From Phreatobacter stygius (GTDB lineage Bacteria; Pseudomonadota; Alphaproteobacteria; Rhizobiales; Phreatobacteraceae): DNA of 64,000 nt. Location: contig NZ_CP039690.1 in NCBI RefSeq assembly GCF_005144885.1, forward strand, positions 1,054,001-1,118,000. Reading direction: 5' to 3'. Shown piece by piece: positions 27,444 to 37,138 of the stretch. The translations under genes were made by a program, and so were the position numbers. Below the pieces are notes generated by a model. The model ran no database searches. It saw only the letters and a list, made by a program, of their open reading frames with translations, and was not told the origin of the DNA. The number at the start of each line of letters is the position of its first letter. Positions within the stretch are counted from its first letter, which is position 1.

Positions 27444-28025
27444 CTAAGCCTTTGACGGCCACATGCGCCTGAACACACCGTCCTTCTTGATGACCAGATG
27501 CATCAAGGCCGCGCCGACATGGCCGACCACCAGGACGCTGAGCAGGGCCACCGCGGTGAAATGCACGAGATAGACCGGTTGCGAACTTTCCATCGTGCCG
27601 GAGATCGGCAAGGTCATCGGAATGGTCCAGAACAGGTTGACCGGTGCGCAGCACATCGAGGTGGCGATCCAGCCGGAGAGCGGCACGACGAAGATCAGCA
27701 CGTAGAGCAGATGGTGCAGCGTGGTCGAGGCGACCCGCTCGAACGGCGTCAGCGACGCCTCGGGCGGCGGCGCGCCCTTGAAGATCCTGAGCAGGACGCG
27801 CAGCACGGCCAGCATGAAAATGATCAGGCCGATGGATTTGTGCAGCTCGTAGAGCCGCCCTTTCAGGACGGGATTGGCGCCCGGCGCCGGCTCCCAGGGA
27901 ATGTTGGTCATGACCACGCCAAGCGGCACCATGCAGAAGACCAGGATGGCCATGATCCAGTGAACCGCGCGCTGCGGCGCCGAATAGACGGTCTGAACGG
28001 TCGAAAAGGCGTCAGGCTGCTGCAT
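27444..28025 (-). CDS. Cytochrome b561-family membrane protein
   Basis: About 193 residues with four transmembrane helices. Candidate heme ligands are His in QRAVHWIMAIL, LYELHKSIGL, TTLHHLLYVL and VVGHVGAALMHL, as in bacterial di-heme cytochrome b561 (CybB type). It would pass electrons between quinone and a periplasmic acceptor. Two ATGs are possible, 28031 and 28025; GAGG is nine bases before the latter. The start overlaps the end of the RibD-like gene by up to 20 bases, so the two are coupled. Confidence 0.88.
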   Translation of the reverse strand: MQQPDAFSTVQTVYSAPQRAVHWIMAILVFCMVPLGVVMTNIPWEPAPGANPVLKGRLYELHKSIGLIIFMLAVLRVLLRIFKGAPPPEASLTPFERVASTTLHHLLYVLIFVVPLSGWIATSMCCAPVNLFWTIPMTLPISGTMESSQPVYLVHFTAVALLSVLVVGHVGAALMHLVIKKDGVFRRMWPSKA

Positions 28026-28800
28026 CCGCATTGTCCTCGCTCGCTGCAAGCCTGAGATCGCAGTCGAACAGGACATCCCCGTCGGGAAGCTGATGCACCC
28101 GGGTCACCGGGCGCAAGGCATCATCCACGACCGAGATGGGTGGCAATTCGATCCCAGGCACTCCCGAGCCAATGATCATCGGGGCGACCAGAACATGCAA
28201 GCGATCGACGGCGCGATGTTCCAGAAAGATCGACACGGTCCTGGCGCCCCCTTCGATCAGGATCCGCTTCAGGCCAGCATCGAACAGCGTCTCGACGATC
28301 GAATGCGGCGACAGCGCCGTCGGGCTCAGCCGCTTGACCAGCAATTGTTCGACGCCGTCGGGCACGGCCTGCGGCTCGGCCCGCAGCACGATCCGCCTGA
28401 CGCCGTCGTCGACGAGGCATTTGGCGTCCGGCGGCAACCGGCCGCCGGCATCGATCACCACGCGCGCCGGGCTTCGGCCCGGCACCCGGCGGACCGTCAG
28501 CAACGGGTCGTCGGCGATCACCGTGCCGACCCCGACCACCACCGCGTCGACATGGGCACGCAGCCGATGCAGGTGGTCGAGCGCTGCCGACCGGTTGATA
28601 TATTTGGAATGGCCGGTCAGCGTCGCGATGCGGCCATCAAGCGATTGACCGAGCTGGGCCACCACGAAGGGGCGCAGCGTCGAGGCCGTGTCGAAGCCGG
28701 CAAATGGCCCTTCCAGCTCGAGATTCGATCTCCGCTCGCATCCGGAATGGTCAGCGTGTAGAAACACGGGTGGCTCCGCGACGATAGCGTCATTCGACAA
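28012..28800 (-). CDS. RibD C-terminal-type reductase (stand-alone)
   Basis: 262-residue protein with the RibD_C/dihydrofolate-reductase-like fold: FVVAQLGQSLDGRIAT, the NADPH loop VDAVVVGVGTVIADDPLLTV, and RILIEGGARTVSIFLEH. It lacks the zinc deaminase domain of bifunctional RibD, so it would be a pyrimidine reductase of riboflavin synthesis or a related reductase. The best start is TTG 28800, with GGGAGG five bases upstream; a longer ATG frame from 28908 has no support. It is divergent from ribA and overlaps the cytochrome b561 gene. Confidence 0.8.
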   Translation of the reverse strand: MSNDAIVAEPPVFLHADHSGCERRSNLELEGPFAGFDTASTLRPFVVAQLGQSLDGRIATLTGHSKYINRSAALDHLHRLRAHVDAVVVGVGTVIADDPLLTVRRVPGRSPARVVIDAGGRLPPDAKCLVDDGVRRIVLRAEPQAVPDGVEQLLVKRLSPTALSPHSIVETLFDAGLKRILIEGGARTVSIFLEHRAVDRLHVLVAPMIIGSGVPGIELPPISVVDDALRPVTRVHQLPDGDVLFDCDLRLAASEDNADAAA

Positions 28801-28931
28801 GGGAGCCTCCCAGACTGGGATTCCGGCGCCGATCGCGCTTGATTGGCATGTCGAAACTCCTACATGCGGTCGGAGACATCCGGGCGCACAATACGCGTCG
28901 GCATGCACGGCAAGGGCCTGAAGGCAGTTCT

Positions 28932-30056
28932 ATGACGGATGGGAATGGGATTCTAGGCTCTCGCGCCGACTTGGATCAAACCCGTGTCGAGCGTGCGCTG
29001 GCCGAGTTTCGCGCCGCGCGCCCGGTTTTGATAACAGGCGAGACGGAAGCGGTGCTCGTGTGTGGTGTCGAAGGTCTCGAGCAGCCGCTCGCCGAGGCCC
29101 TGGCCAAGCTCGCCCTCGGCACGCCGCGGCTGGTGCTGCCCGCGGCACGGCTTCGGCGCCTCGGGCTTGAGCGGACGTTGCCCGGCCGCGTCGCGCTGCC
29201 GAGCATCGACCTGAAGCGGATCGAACAGCTGGCGCTGGTCATCGATGCCAAGACCGATGCCCCGGTGGCGCCGGTCGACGGCCTCGACGAGACCGCGCTC
29301 GAACTGGCCCGGCTGGCTTTGACCGTGCCTGTCGTCGTGGCCGTACCGGTCGATCCGGCCCGGCTCGACGACAGCAATGTCGAGCGGGTCAGCGTCGAAG
29401 CGGTGAAGAATTTCCGCCGCAACGAAGTTCGGCGCCTGCGCATCGTCGGCCGCGCCCCGGTGCCGCTGGAAGGTGCGCCGGAGACCGAATTCGTCGTGTT
29501 CCGCGGTGGCGAAGGCTTGCGCGACCAGGTCGCCATCGTTGTCGGCAAGCCCGACCTGACCAAGCCGGTGCCGGTCCGGCTGCATTCCGCCTGCCTCACC
29601 GGCGACCTGTTCGGTTCGCTCAAATGCGATTGCGGCGACCAGTTGCGCGGCGCGGTCGAGTGGATGGCCAAGAATGGCGGCGGCGTTCTGCTCTATCTCG
29701 ACCAGGAGGGCCGCGGCAACGGCATCGCCAACAAGATGCGCGCCTACAAGCTGCAGTCGCTCGGCTTCGACACCTATGATGCCGACGAGGTGCTCGGCTT
29801 CGACCTGGACCAGCGTCATTTCGACTTCGCCGCCGAAATGCTGAAAAAGCTCGGCGTCGCCGAGGTCGACATCATGACCAACAATCCGGTCAAGGTGACG
29901 GCGCTGCGCGAGGCCGGGCTGCACGTCGTCTCCGAGCGCCGCGTCATCGGCCGGCCGACCGATGAGAATGTCCGCTATCTCGCCTCCAAGCGCGAGCGTG
30001 CCGGCCATTTCATCGATACCGACGCGCTGTTCGCCAGGCTCAATGCCGGCGAGTGA
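28932..30056 (+). CDS. ribA: GTP cyclohydrolase II with extra N-terminal domain
   Basis: 374-residue protein. Residues about 205-370 are GTP cyclohydrolase II: RLHSACLTGDLFGSLKCDCG holds the three zinc cysteines, then LLYLDQEGRGNGIANKMRAY and MTNNPVKVTALREAGL. Residues 1-200 (ALAEFRAARPVLITGETEA, LVLPAARLRRLGLE) loosely follow the start of the RibB (DHBP synthase) fold but lack its acidic DREDEGD-type catalytic motif, so this half is probably non-catalytic. Start ATG 28932 (MTDGNGIL). First step of riboflavin synthesis. Confidence 0.93.
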   Translation: MTDGNGILGSRADLDQTRVERALAEFRAARPVLITGETEAVLVCGVEGLEQPLAEALAKLALGTPRLVLPAARLRRLGLERTLPGRVALPSIDLKRIEQLALVIDAKTDAPVAPVDGLDETALELARLALTVPVVVAVPVDPARLDDSNVERVSVEAVKNFRRNEVRRLRIVGRAPVPLEGAPETEFVVFRGGEGLRDQVAIVVGKPDLTKPVPVRLHSACLTGDLFGSLKCDCGDQLRGAVEWMAKNGGGVLLYLDQEGRGNGIANKMRAYKLQSLGFDTYDADEVLGFDLDQRHFDFAAEMLKKLGVAEVDIMTNNPVKVTALREAGLHVVSERRVIGRPTDENVRYLASKRERAGHFIDTDALFARLNAGE

Positions 30057-30183
30057 GGTCGGGCGGCCAGCGCCTGCGGCGGGGCGAGGGCCCGCCGGCG
30101 GATCGTGAAAAAAATGCGCTCAATTGGATCTTAACGCGCCGGCCGGCATACGAGCCTTGTGATCGATCGCGCCGCAATCGCAG

Positions 30184-32481
30184 GTGCGCTATCAAGACCA
30201 GGTCTTGAGCCCGGACCCGTCAATGCAAGTGCCCGCCCGCGCGCCGTTCAGCCTGCCCGCCACATTAGGACTGTTCATCCTGGCCTGGGCCGTCCTGGCG
30301 TCCCCCTGGCTGGTTGGCGCCGTCACCATTCCCTGGGACGCCAAGGCCCATTGGTATCCGCATCTCGGCTTCGTCGCCCGCGCCCTTCATGGCGGCGGGG
30401 CGGCATTCTGGACCCCCGATATCTTCACCGGCTCGCCCGAAATCGCCGATCCGCAATCGGTGCTCTTTTCGGCGCCGCTGATGCTCTTGGCGGCGCTCGA
30501 TCCGGCGCCCTCGCTCGCCGCCATGGACCGCACCGTCTTCGCCATGCTGCTGGTCGGCGGCATCGCGGTGATCCTGGTCTTTCGCGACCGCGGCTGGCAT
30601 TGGGGCGGCGCCCTGGTGGCCGCCATCGCCTTTGCCTTCGGGGCGGCGGCGAGCTGGCGCATCCAGCATGTCAACCAGGTCTTCTCGCTGTGCTGGTGGC
30701 CGGTCGCCTGGTGGCTGCTCACCCGCGCGCTGGACCGCTCGTCGATCGCCTATGGCATCGCTGCCGGCATCGCCGCCGGCCTGATGGTCGTCGGGCGCGA
30801 TCAGGTGGCGCTCATCCTGACCTATCTGCTCGTCGGCCAGGTCGCGGCCCACTGGTTCGTCGGCCACGGCCGCCTCAGGCGCCTTGCGGCCAGCCTCGCG
30901 CCGCTCACCGCCGGTGCCGTCGCGGGCCTCCTGATCGTCGCGATTCCCGTGGTCCTGGCGGCACTCTGGGGCGAACAGTCGAACCGTGTCGCGATCGACC
31001 TGGAAGGCGCCGGCCGCGGCTCGCTCCACCCGGCCTTTCTGCTGAGCCTGGCGATCGGCAACATCTACGGCGCGGCGGGACCGCTGGTCGACTACTGGGG
31101 GCCGCCGAGCCCGACCTGGGGCGAGACCGGCCTGTTTCTGGCGCGCAACATGGGCGTGCTTTATGCCGGCGCGCTGCCGTTCTTTCTGGTCTTTGCGGTC
31201 TATGGCACCGGCGCGGCATTTGCCGCCGAGATCCGCTATGTCGCGATCGCGCTGATCGTGACGCTGGTCTTCGCGCTCGGCTGGTACACACCGGCCTTTC
31301 AACTGTTCTGGCATGTGCCGGGTGTCAACCTGTTCCGCCGGCCAGCCGATGCCGTCTTCGTCTTCGGCGGCCTCTATGCGGTGCTCGCCGGCTACGGCGC
31401 GCATCTCCTGCTGACCGGCCGGCTCAAGACCGACTGGATGGCCCAGACCGGCCTCGCCTTCCTGTTCACCATCATCGCCATCCTGCTGATCATCACCAAG
31501 GCCGCGCCGCTCAGCGCCTGGCCGCAACTGCTGATCGGCGTCGTCACGCTGGTGCTCTCGCTGGCCGTCCTGACCGCGGCGCCGAAGATCAGGCCGGTCC
31601 TACTGGCCCTGGCGCTCGCGGTCGTCCTGGTCCAGGACCTCGCCATCACCAATGCGCCGAGCGAATCCACGGCGCTGCCGCCCGCGACCTATGACGTGCT
31701 GCGGCCCGACACCGGCAATGCGACGGTGGCGCTCTTGCAGACGAGCCAGGTGCGCGACGCCACGCGTCGCGACCGCGTCGAACTGATCGGTCTCGGCTAT
31801 TTCTGGCAGAACGCCGCCATGGTCCATGGTTTCGAGGACACGCTCGGCTTCAACCCGGTTCGCTCGGCCGCCTATGCCGCCCTGGTCGGCGCCGAAGATA
31901 TCGCATCGTTGCCGAACCAGCGGCGCTTCCCGCCGGCCTTTCCATCCTACCGCTCGACGCTGTCGGACATTCTGGGCCTGCGCTTCATCGTGTCGGGCGT
32001 GCCGATTGCCGAGGTCGACAAGGCTCTGCCGGCCGACGGTCTGACGCTCGTGGGGCGGACCAGCGATGCCTATGTCTATGAAAACCCGCGCGCCCTGCCG
32101 CGGGTCTGGGTCGCGCCGGCGGCCGAGGCCACGCCCGAACGACTGGCCGAAACCGGCTTTCGACCCGATCTCGACCCGCGCGACACCGTTCTGATCGAAG
32201 GGCCGGTGCCGCCCCGCCGGACTGGCGGCGGCACCGCACGCATGCTCGGCTATGCCAATACCGAGGTGGTGGTGGAAACCGAAACCCGCGATGGCGGCAT
32301 CCTGGTCCTGGCCGACGCCTGGCACCCCTGGTGGGTCGCCCGCATCGACGGCCGGGAGGCGCCGCTCAGGCGCGCCTTCGGATTGGTGCGCGCCGTCGAG
32401 GTACCGGCCGGCAAGGCGACGGTGCGCTTCTCGTTCGAACCGTTCGCCGGCGCGCTGCGCGAGCTTATCCGCCGGCGCTGA
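30184..32481 (+). CDS. Large polytopic membrane protein, YfhO/GT-C-like
   Basis: 765-residue protein with about twelve transmembrane helices in its first 500 residues and a soluble C-terminal domain. Early-loop residues PWDAKAHWYPHLGF and the LFRRPADAVFVF segment resemble bacterial YfhO-type membrane glycosyltransferase-like proteins; the C-terminal beta-rich domain (ILVLADAWHPWWVARIDGR) is typical of that group. It may act in cell-envelope glycosylation. The start may be GTG 30184 or ATG 30223. Its stop abuts the convergent pxpA stop with no spacer. Confidence 0.72.
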   Translation: MRYQDQVLSPDPSMQVPARAPFSLPATLGLFILAWAVLASPWLVGAVTIPWDAKAHWYPHLGFVARALHGGGAAFWTPDIFTGSPEIADPQSVLFSAPLMLLAALDPAPSLAAMDRTVFAMLLVGGIAVILVFRDRGWHWGGALVAAIAFAFGAAASWRIQHVNQVFSLCWWPVAWWLLTRALDRSSIAYGIAAGIAAGLMVVGRDQVALILTYLLVGQVAAHWFVGHGRLRRLAASLAPLTAGAVAGLLIVAIPVVLAALWGEQSNRVAIDLEGAGRGSLHPAFLLSLAIGNIYGAAGPLVDYWGPPSPTWGETGLFLARNMGVLYAGALPFFLVFAVYGTGAAFAAEIRYVAIALIVTLVFALGWYTPAFQLFWHVPGVNLFRRPADAVFVFGGLYAVLAGYGAHLLLTGRLKTDWMAQTGLAFLFTIIAILLIITKAAPLSAWPQLLIGVVTLVLSLAVLTAAPKIRPVLLALALAVVLVQDLAITNAPSESTALPPATYDVLRPDTGNATVALLQTSQVRDATRRDRVELIGLGYFWQNAAMVHGFEDTLGFNPVRSAAYAALVGAEDIASLPNQRRFPPAFPSYRSTLSDILGLRFIVSGVPIAEVDKALPADGLTLVGRTSDAYVYENPRALPRVWVAPAAEATPERLAETGFRPDLDPRDTVLIEGPVPPRRTGGGTARMLGYANTEVVVETETRDGGILVLADAWHPWWVARIDGREAPLRRAFGLVRAVEVPAGKATVRFSFEPFAGALRELIRRR

Positions 32482-33252
32482 TCAGGCTGCCTTGAACGGC
32501 TTGACCGCGATCCCGGCCGCCTCCAGCCGGTCGCGCACCCCGCGTGCCATGGCAACCGCCGCCGGGTTGTCGCCATGCACGCAGATCGTGTCGATCTTGA
32601 CCTTCAGCACCTTGCCGGTGACCGTGATCACCTGCTGGTCCTCGACCATGCGCAGCACCCGTTCGGCGGCAAGCGCCGCGTCATGGATCACCGCGCCGTC
32701 CGTCTTGCGGCTGGTCAGGTTGCCGCTGTCGTCATAGGTGCGGTCGGCGAACACTTCGCGCGCCATCGGCAGGCCGAGGCGCTCGGCGACCCGCTCGGTC
32801 GGCAGTCCCGGCATCACGATATAGACGAGGCCCGGATCGATCGCCTTGATGGCGCGGCCGATCGCCAGCGCCATGTCCTCGTCGTCATTGATCATGTTGC
32901 CGAGCGCGCCATGCGCCTTCACATGGGTCACCTTGTGACCGGCGAGCGCCGCGCAGGCCTGCATCGCACCGATCTGATAGGCCACCTGCTTTTCCAGATC
33001 GGCCATGCTGTCGCCGCGGATCACCCGCCGGCCGAAACCCCAGAGGTCGCCGAAGCCCGGATGGGCGCCGATCGACACGCCCTTGGCTTTGGCGATCTCC
33101 GCGGTGCGGTGCATGATGATCGGATCGCCGGCATGCCAGCCGCAGGCCACATTGGCCGACGTGACGATGTCGAGCATGGCTGCGTCATCGCCCATCTTCC
33201 AGGGTCCGAAGCCCTCGCCCATATCCGAATTGAGATCGACAGAAGCCATCAT
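32482..33252 (-). CDS. pxpA: 5-oxoprolinase subunit PxpA (LamB/YcsF family)
   Basis: 255-256 residues. [37 protein letters not shown] and [11 protein letters not shown] are the conserved active-site segments of LamB/YcsF. With PxpB and PxpC it forms the ATP-dependent bacterial 5-oxoprolinase that opens pyroglutamate to glutamate. ATG 33252 and 33249 are adjacent; AAGGAG precedes both. Last gene of a dctP-dctQ-dctM-pxpB-pxpC-pxpA unit. Confidence 0.95.
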   Translation of the reverse strand: MMASVDLNSDMGEGFGPWKMGDDAAMLDIVTSANVACGWHAGDPIIMHRTAEIAKAKGVSIGAHPGFGDLWGFGRRVIRGDSMADLEKQVAYQIGAMQACAALAGHKVTHVKAHGALGNMINDDEDMALAIGRAIKAIDPGLVYIVMPGLPTERVAERLGLPMAREVFADRTYDDSGNLTSRKTDGAVIHDAALAAERVLRMVEDQQVITVTGKVLKVKIDTICVHGDNPAAVAMARGVRDRLEAAGIAVKPFKAA

Positions 33253-33261
33253 CGTTCTCCT

Positions 33262-34299
33262 TCACGTTTGGATGTCGTGCTGCATGGACGCCGTTTCGTG
33301 TGCGTCGACCCAGCCGTCGACGAGATTGAGCGACAGCAGCCGCTCGGCGTCGAGTCCGCCTCCGACCGGCTGCAGGCCGGCGGCGACCGCGGCGAGCATG
33401 GCCGCCTGGTCGCGCGCGGCGGCGATCGCCTGGTCGCGGCTGATGGCGGTGAAGCGCACCTCGCTGCCGGGGCGCTGCTGCACGAAGCGCGGCAGGTCGG
33501 CGGAGATGATGGTGGCGATCTTCGGATAGCCGCCGGTGGTGCCTCCATCGGCGAGCAGCACGATCGGCTCGCCGGAGCCGGGCACCTGGATCGAGCCGGT
33601 TGCGATGCCGTCCGAGACGATGTTGAATCCCTTGGAATGTTCGATCTTCGGCCCGGACAGGCGATAGCCCATGCGGTCGGCCTGGGCCGAGATGACATAG
33701 GCCTCGCTCGTCAGCGCGCGCAGGCCGGCTGCGGAGAAATAGTCGTCCTGCGGACCGAGCACGACGCGGTAAGCGCCGGCATTGACCCGTGGCGGCACCG
33801 TCACGGTCAGCTCCGGCCCGCCGGGCGCGCCGGCAACCGGCAGCCGCTGGCCCGGCTTCACCGGCTCGCGGCCGACGCCGCCGAGACCGGCGCGCAGATG
33901 GAATGACTGACTGCCGAGATCCGGTTGCAGGTCGAAACCGCCGGATACCGCGAGCATCATGAAGACGCCGAGCCTGGCCGGGCCGACGCTGATGACCTGG
34001 CCGGCGCGTGCCGTGACGCTCGACAAGGCCGGAACCGGCTCGCCGTCGAGCTTCAGATCGGCCATGGCTCCGGCAAGGGCAACACGAACCTCACCACCCT
34101 CGACCTCGAACGAACCGCCGAACAGGGTGAATTCGATCGCGCCGGTGCCCGGCTCATTGCCGACCAGCCGGTTGGCGACGGCCAGCGCGACCCGGTCCAT
34201 GGCGCCGGCCGGCCCGACGCCATAACGCTGATAGCCGAACCGGCCGGCATCCTGGATGCTGGTCCCGGCGCCGCAATCCCTCACCAGGAGACGCGTCAT
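33262..34299 (-). CDS. pxpC: 5-oxoprolinase subunit PxpC (biotin-dependent carboxylase-like)
   Basis: 345-residue protein of the KipA/allophanate-hydrolase subunit 2 family. VRDCGAGTSIQDAGRFGYQR and GVGPAGAMDRVALAVANRLV mark the N-terminus; VLLADGGTTGGYPKIATI is the conserved C-terminal block. The start ATG overlaps the pxpB stop as ATGA (34296-34299), indicating translational coupling. It acts with PxpA and PxpB in 5-oxoproline opening. Confidence 0.95.
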   Translation of the reverse strand: MTRLLVRDCGAGTSIQDAGRFGYQRYGVGPAGAMDRVALAVANRLVGNEPGTGAIEFTLFGGSFEVEGGEVRVALAGAMADLKLDGEPVPALSSVTARAGQVISVGPARLGVFMMLAVSGGFDLQPDLGSQSFHLRAGLGGVGREPVKPGQRLPVAGAPGGPELTVTVPPRVNAGAYRVVLGPQDDYFSAAGLRALTSEAYVISAQADRMGYRLSGPKIEHSKGFNIVSDGIATGSIQVPGSGEPIVLLADGGTTGGYPKIATIISADLPRFVQQRPGSEVRFTAISRDQAIAAARDQAAMLAAVAAGLQPVGGGLDAERLLSLNLVDGWVDAHETASMQHDIQT

Positions 34300-35024
34300 G
34301 CCGCGATCTCCTCGGCCACCGGTTCGCCGGCCGCGGCCGCCCGGTCGAGCTCGTCCCAGCGCGACGCATCGACCGGCTCGAACACCACCTCCTCGCCGGC
34401 CCCGACCAGGAAGACCGGGTCGCGGTCGGGCATGAAATTGCGCACCGGCGTGCGGCCGAGCAGGTGCCAGCCGGACGGCGCCTCGACGGAGGCGAACAGC
34501 GCCTGGACGCCGCCGATCGACACCGTGCCGGCCGGGGTCTTGACCCGCGGATCGGTGCGCCGGGGCAAGGCAATGCTCTGGTCGGCGCCGGAGAGGTAGC
34601 AGAAGCCCGGCAGGAAGCCGAGCATGGCCACCCGGTAGATCCGGTCCGAATGGCGCCGGATCACCTCATTGGCTGTGATCCCGTGCCTCGCCGCCACATC
34701 CTCCAGGTCGATGCCGAATTCACCGCCATAGACCACCGGCACCTTCCAGCGCTTCGGCTGGGCGGTCGAGCGTTTCAGGCCGCCGAGCACGCCGAGCACG
34801 CGGGCCTCGAACCCGGCCGTGTCGATGGTCAGCGGATCGAGATGCACGAGCACCGAGCGATAGGTCGGCAAGGTTTCGACGACGCCTGGAATGGCTGCGG
34901 CCGCCAGCGCCTCATCGAAGGCGAGGCACAGCGCATTGACCTCGTCGTCGATCTCGGTGCCGAACTCCACCGTGACGGCGGTGTCGCCGCAGGCAAGAAA
35001 GCGCGGCTGGATGGGCGCGCCCAT
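34296..35024 (-). CDS. pxpB: 5-oxoprolinase subunit PxpB (KipI family)
   Basis: 242-residue KipI/allophanate-hydrolase subunit 1-type protein. FLACGDTAVTVEFGTEID, VVYGGEFGIDLEDVAARHG and AMLGFLPGFCYLSGADQS are family hallmarks. The start at ATG 35024 (MGAPIQPRF) is preferred because GAGGT lies seven bases upstream; an ATG at 35036 is also in frame. It follows dctM by 52 bases and leads into pxpC. Confidence 0.94.
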   Translation of the reverse strand: MGAPIQPRFLACGDTAVTVEFGTEIDDEVNALCLAFDEALAAAAIPGVVETLPTYRSVLVHLDPLTIDTAGFEARVLGVLGGLKRSTAQPKRWKVPVVYGGEFGIDLEDVAARHGITANEVIRRHSDRIYRVAMLGFLPGFCYLSGADQSIALPRRTDPRVKTPAGTVSIGGVQALFASVEAPSGWHLLGRTPVRNFMPDRDPVFLVGAGEEVVFEPVDASRWDELDRAAAAGEPVAEEIAA

Positions 35025-35076
35025 CGCGGACCTCATGAGCTGGGGACAGTTGGGATCATCAACGGCTGAGGCGATC

Positions 35077-36405
35077 CTAGCGTGGACCGCCGGCCTGCGT
35101 CGCCTCCACGAACATGCGGGGCAGCACCGTCACGATGTCGGGGAAGACGCTGATGATGACGATGGCGACGACCAGCATGAGGAAGAACGGCAACGAAGCA
35201 TAGGCGACGAACCACGAGTCGCGGCCGCTCATCGATTGCAGCACGAACAGCACGAACCCGACCGGCGGCGTCACCTCGGCGATCTCGACCAGCAGTACGA
35301 TGAAGATGCCGAACCAGATCGGATCGATGCCGACCTTTTGGATCATCGGCAGCACGATGGTCGTGGTCAAAACGATCATCGAGACGCCGTCGAGCGCCGT
35401 GCCGAGGATGATGTACATGATCGTGAGCACGGCGATCAGCTGGAACTTGGACGGGTTCAGCCAGCCGACGAACTCGGCAAGCGCGCGCGGGATGCCGGTG
35501 AAACCCATGGCGATCGTCAGATAGGCCGCACCCGCCAGGATGAACATGATCATGGCGGACAGCCGGGTCGCCGCGAGCAGGCTCTCCTGGAAATGCTCCC
35601 AGGTCAGCGAATTGCCCCACCAGGCCAGCGCCAGCGAACCGACCACGCCGAAGGCGGCGGCCTCGGTCGCCGTCGCATAACCCGCGACGATCACCCAGAT
35701 GACCATCACGATCAGCAGCATGCAGGGGATGAGTTCTTTCGACGCAATGAGCTTCTGCTTGAAGCTCATCTCGCCGAGATCGTCGGCCGGAACCTGGTCC
35801 GGGTGCAGCAAGGCCCAGACCACGATATAGCCGGAGAACAGCACCATCACGAGCAGGCCGGGCAGGAAGCCGGCGAGGAAGATCTGGATGATCGAAACCT
35901 CGGCGGCCACCGCATAGACCACCATGATGATCGACGGCGGAATGAGGATGCCGAGCGTGCCGGAACCGGCAAGCGAGCCGAGCGAGATGGAATCGGGATA
36001 GCCGCGCCGCTTCAGTTCCGGAACGGTCATCTTGCCGATGGTGACGGCGGTCGCCGCCGACGAACCGGACACCGAGCCGAAAATGCCGCAGGCCAGCACA
36101 TTGACGTGCAGAAGCCGCCCGGGCATCCGCCGCAGCCACGGCGCGAGCCCGGCGAACATCTGGTTCGCCAGATTGGTGCGGAACAGGATCTCGCCCATCC
36201 AGACGAACAGCGGCAGCGCGGCCAGTTCCCAGGAGGCGACCGACTGCCAGACCGCGGTTGCGAGATTGAGCCCGGGCGAGGAATTGGTGAAGAAGGCCAT
36301 GCCGACCCAGCCGGTGATGGCCAGCGAAAAGCCGATCCATGCGCCGACCGACAGGGTGGCGAACATGACGACGAGCAGGATGGTGCCGATGGTGAGCGCG
36401 CCCAT
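35077..36405 (-). CDS. dctM: TRAP transporter large permease (DctM family)
   Basis: 442-residue membrane protein with about twelve helices. ISLGSLAGSGTLGILIPPSI and the GSVSGSSAATAVTIGKMTVP loop are diagnostic of DctM. It is the channel subunit of a tripartite ATP-independent periplasmic transporter driven by Na+. Located three bases after dctQ and 52 bases before pxpB; the context suggests 5-oxoproline or a related lactam/amide acid as cargo. Confidence 0.95.
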   Translation of the reverse strand: MGALTIGTILLVVMFATLSVGAWIGFSLAITGWVGMAFFTNSSPGLNLATAVWQSVASWELAALPLFVWMGEILFRTNLANQMFAGLAPWLRRMPGRLLHVNVLACGIFGSVSGSSAATAVTIGKMTVPELKRRGYPDSISLGSLAGSGTLGILIPPSIIMVVYAVAAEVSIIQIFLAGFLPGLLVMVLFSGYIVVWALLHPDQVPADDLGEMSFKQKLIASKELIPCMLLIVMVIWVIVAGYATATEAAAFGVVGSLALAWWGNSLTWEHFQESLLAATRLSAMIMFILAGAAYLTIAMGFTGIPRALAEFVGWLNPSKFQLIAVLTIMYIILGTALDGVSMIVLTTTIVLPMIQKVGIDPIWFGIFIVLLVEIAEVTPPVGFVLFVLQSMSGRDSWFVAYASLPFFLMLVVAIVIISVFPDIVTVLPRMFVEATQAGGPR

Positions 36406-36408
36406 AGC

Positions 36409-36942
36409 TCAGACCTCGCCCGAATAGTCGCCGGCCGCATGGCGGTCGCGCACCTGCTGGACATAGGTCGGCACGAGCCCCGAGGCGACGCGGAAAAATT
36501 CGTCGACCACTGCGATGGCGAGCACGATGGCACCGATCGCCACCGGCACCTGCGGGATCCAGATCGGGATCGGCAGCAAGCCCTGGCCGCGTTCGTCGAA
36601 GATGAAGCTCTCATAGACCATGTTGCACAGCCAATAGGCGAGGTAGGCGCCGAAGGCCGTGCAGAGCGCCAGCGCGACAAGCTCGATCCAGCGGGCGGTC
36701 CGGTCGGAAAAGCGCTCGACGATGATGCCCATGCGCACCAGTTCGCCGCGCTTGAAGGTCGCGGCCAGCGGCAGGAAGGCGGCCGCGGCGCAGACCCAGG
36801 CGGTGACGTCGTCGGCACCGCGCAGCAATGTGCCGTTCAGCCGCAGCGCGGCCTGCGCCATCATGATGGCGCAGATGGCGAAGACGGCAAAGGCGCCGAG
36901 CCAGGCCGCCCCGAGATAAAGACTATCGAGAAATTTTCGCAT
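36409..36942 (-). CDS. dctQ: TRAP transporter small permease (DctQ family)
   Basis: About 177 residues with four transmembrane helices. Residues RGADDVTAWVCAAAAFLPLA and FKRGELVRMGIIVERFSDRT match the DctQ motif. It bridges the DctP receptor and DctM. ATG 36942 (MRKFLDSL) is the probable start; ATG 36948 is also in frame. About 196 bases separate it from dctP upstream. Confidence 0.92.
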   Translation of the reverse strand: MRKFLDSLYLGAAWLGAFAVFAICAIMMAQAALRLNGTLLRGADDVTAWVCAAAAFLPLAATFKRGELVRMGIIVERFSDRTARWIELVALALCTAFGAYLAYWLCNMVYESFIFDERGQGLLPIPIWIPQVPVAIGAIVLAIAVVDEFFRVASGLVPTYVQQVRDRHAAGDYSGEV

Positions 36943-37138
36943 GACCAACCTGTGGTTTACCGGCGCGATCCCTGCGGGTTGCGGCGTCGACGAGCGAGAT
37001 ATCGGGAGTGGACGGGGATCGGAATATCATCAGCCCGCAAGAAGCAAGACCCGGGCCGGCGGCACGCACGACACCGCATGGAACCGGCGCTTGCAGCGCC
37101 GGTCCTTGATGCGGTGGGGAGGCCAGGGTTTTCGCCGG

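Noticed and set aside
30063-30120. GC hairpin after ribA as a terminator
   Set aside because: The possible GGCGGG/CCCGCC stem is not followed by a T-run on either strand.
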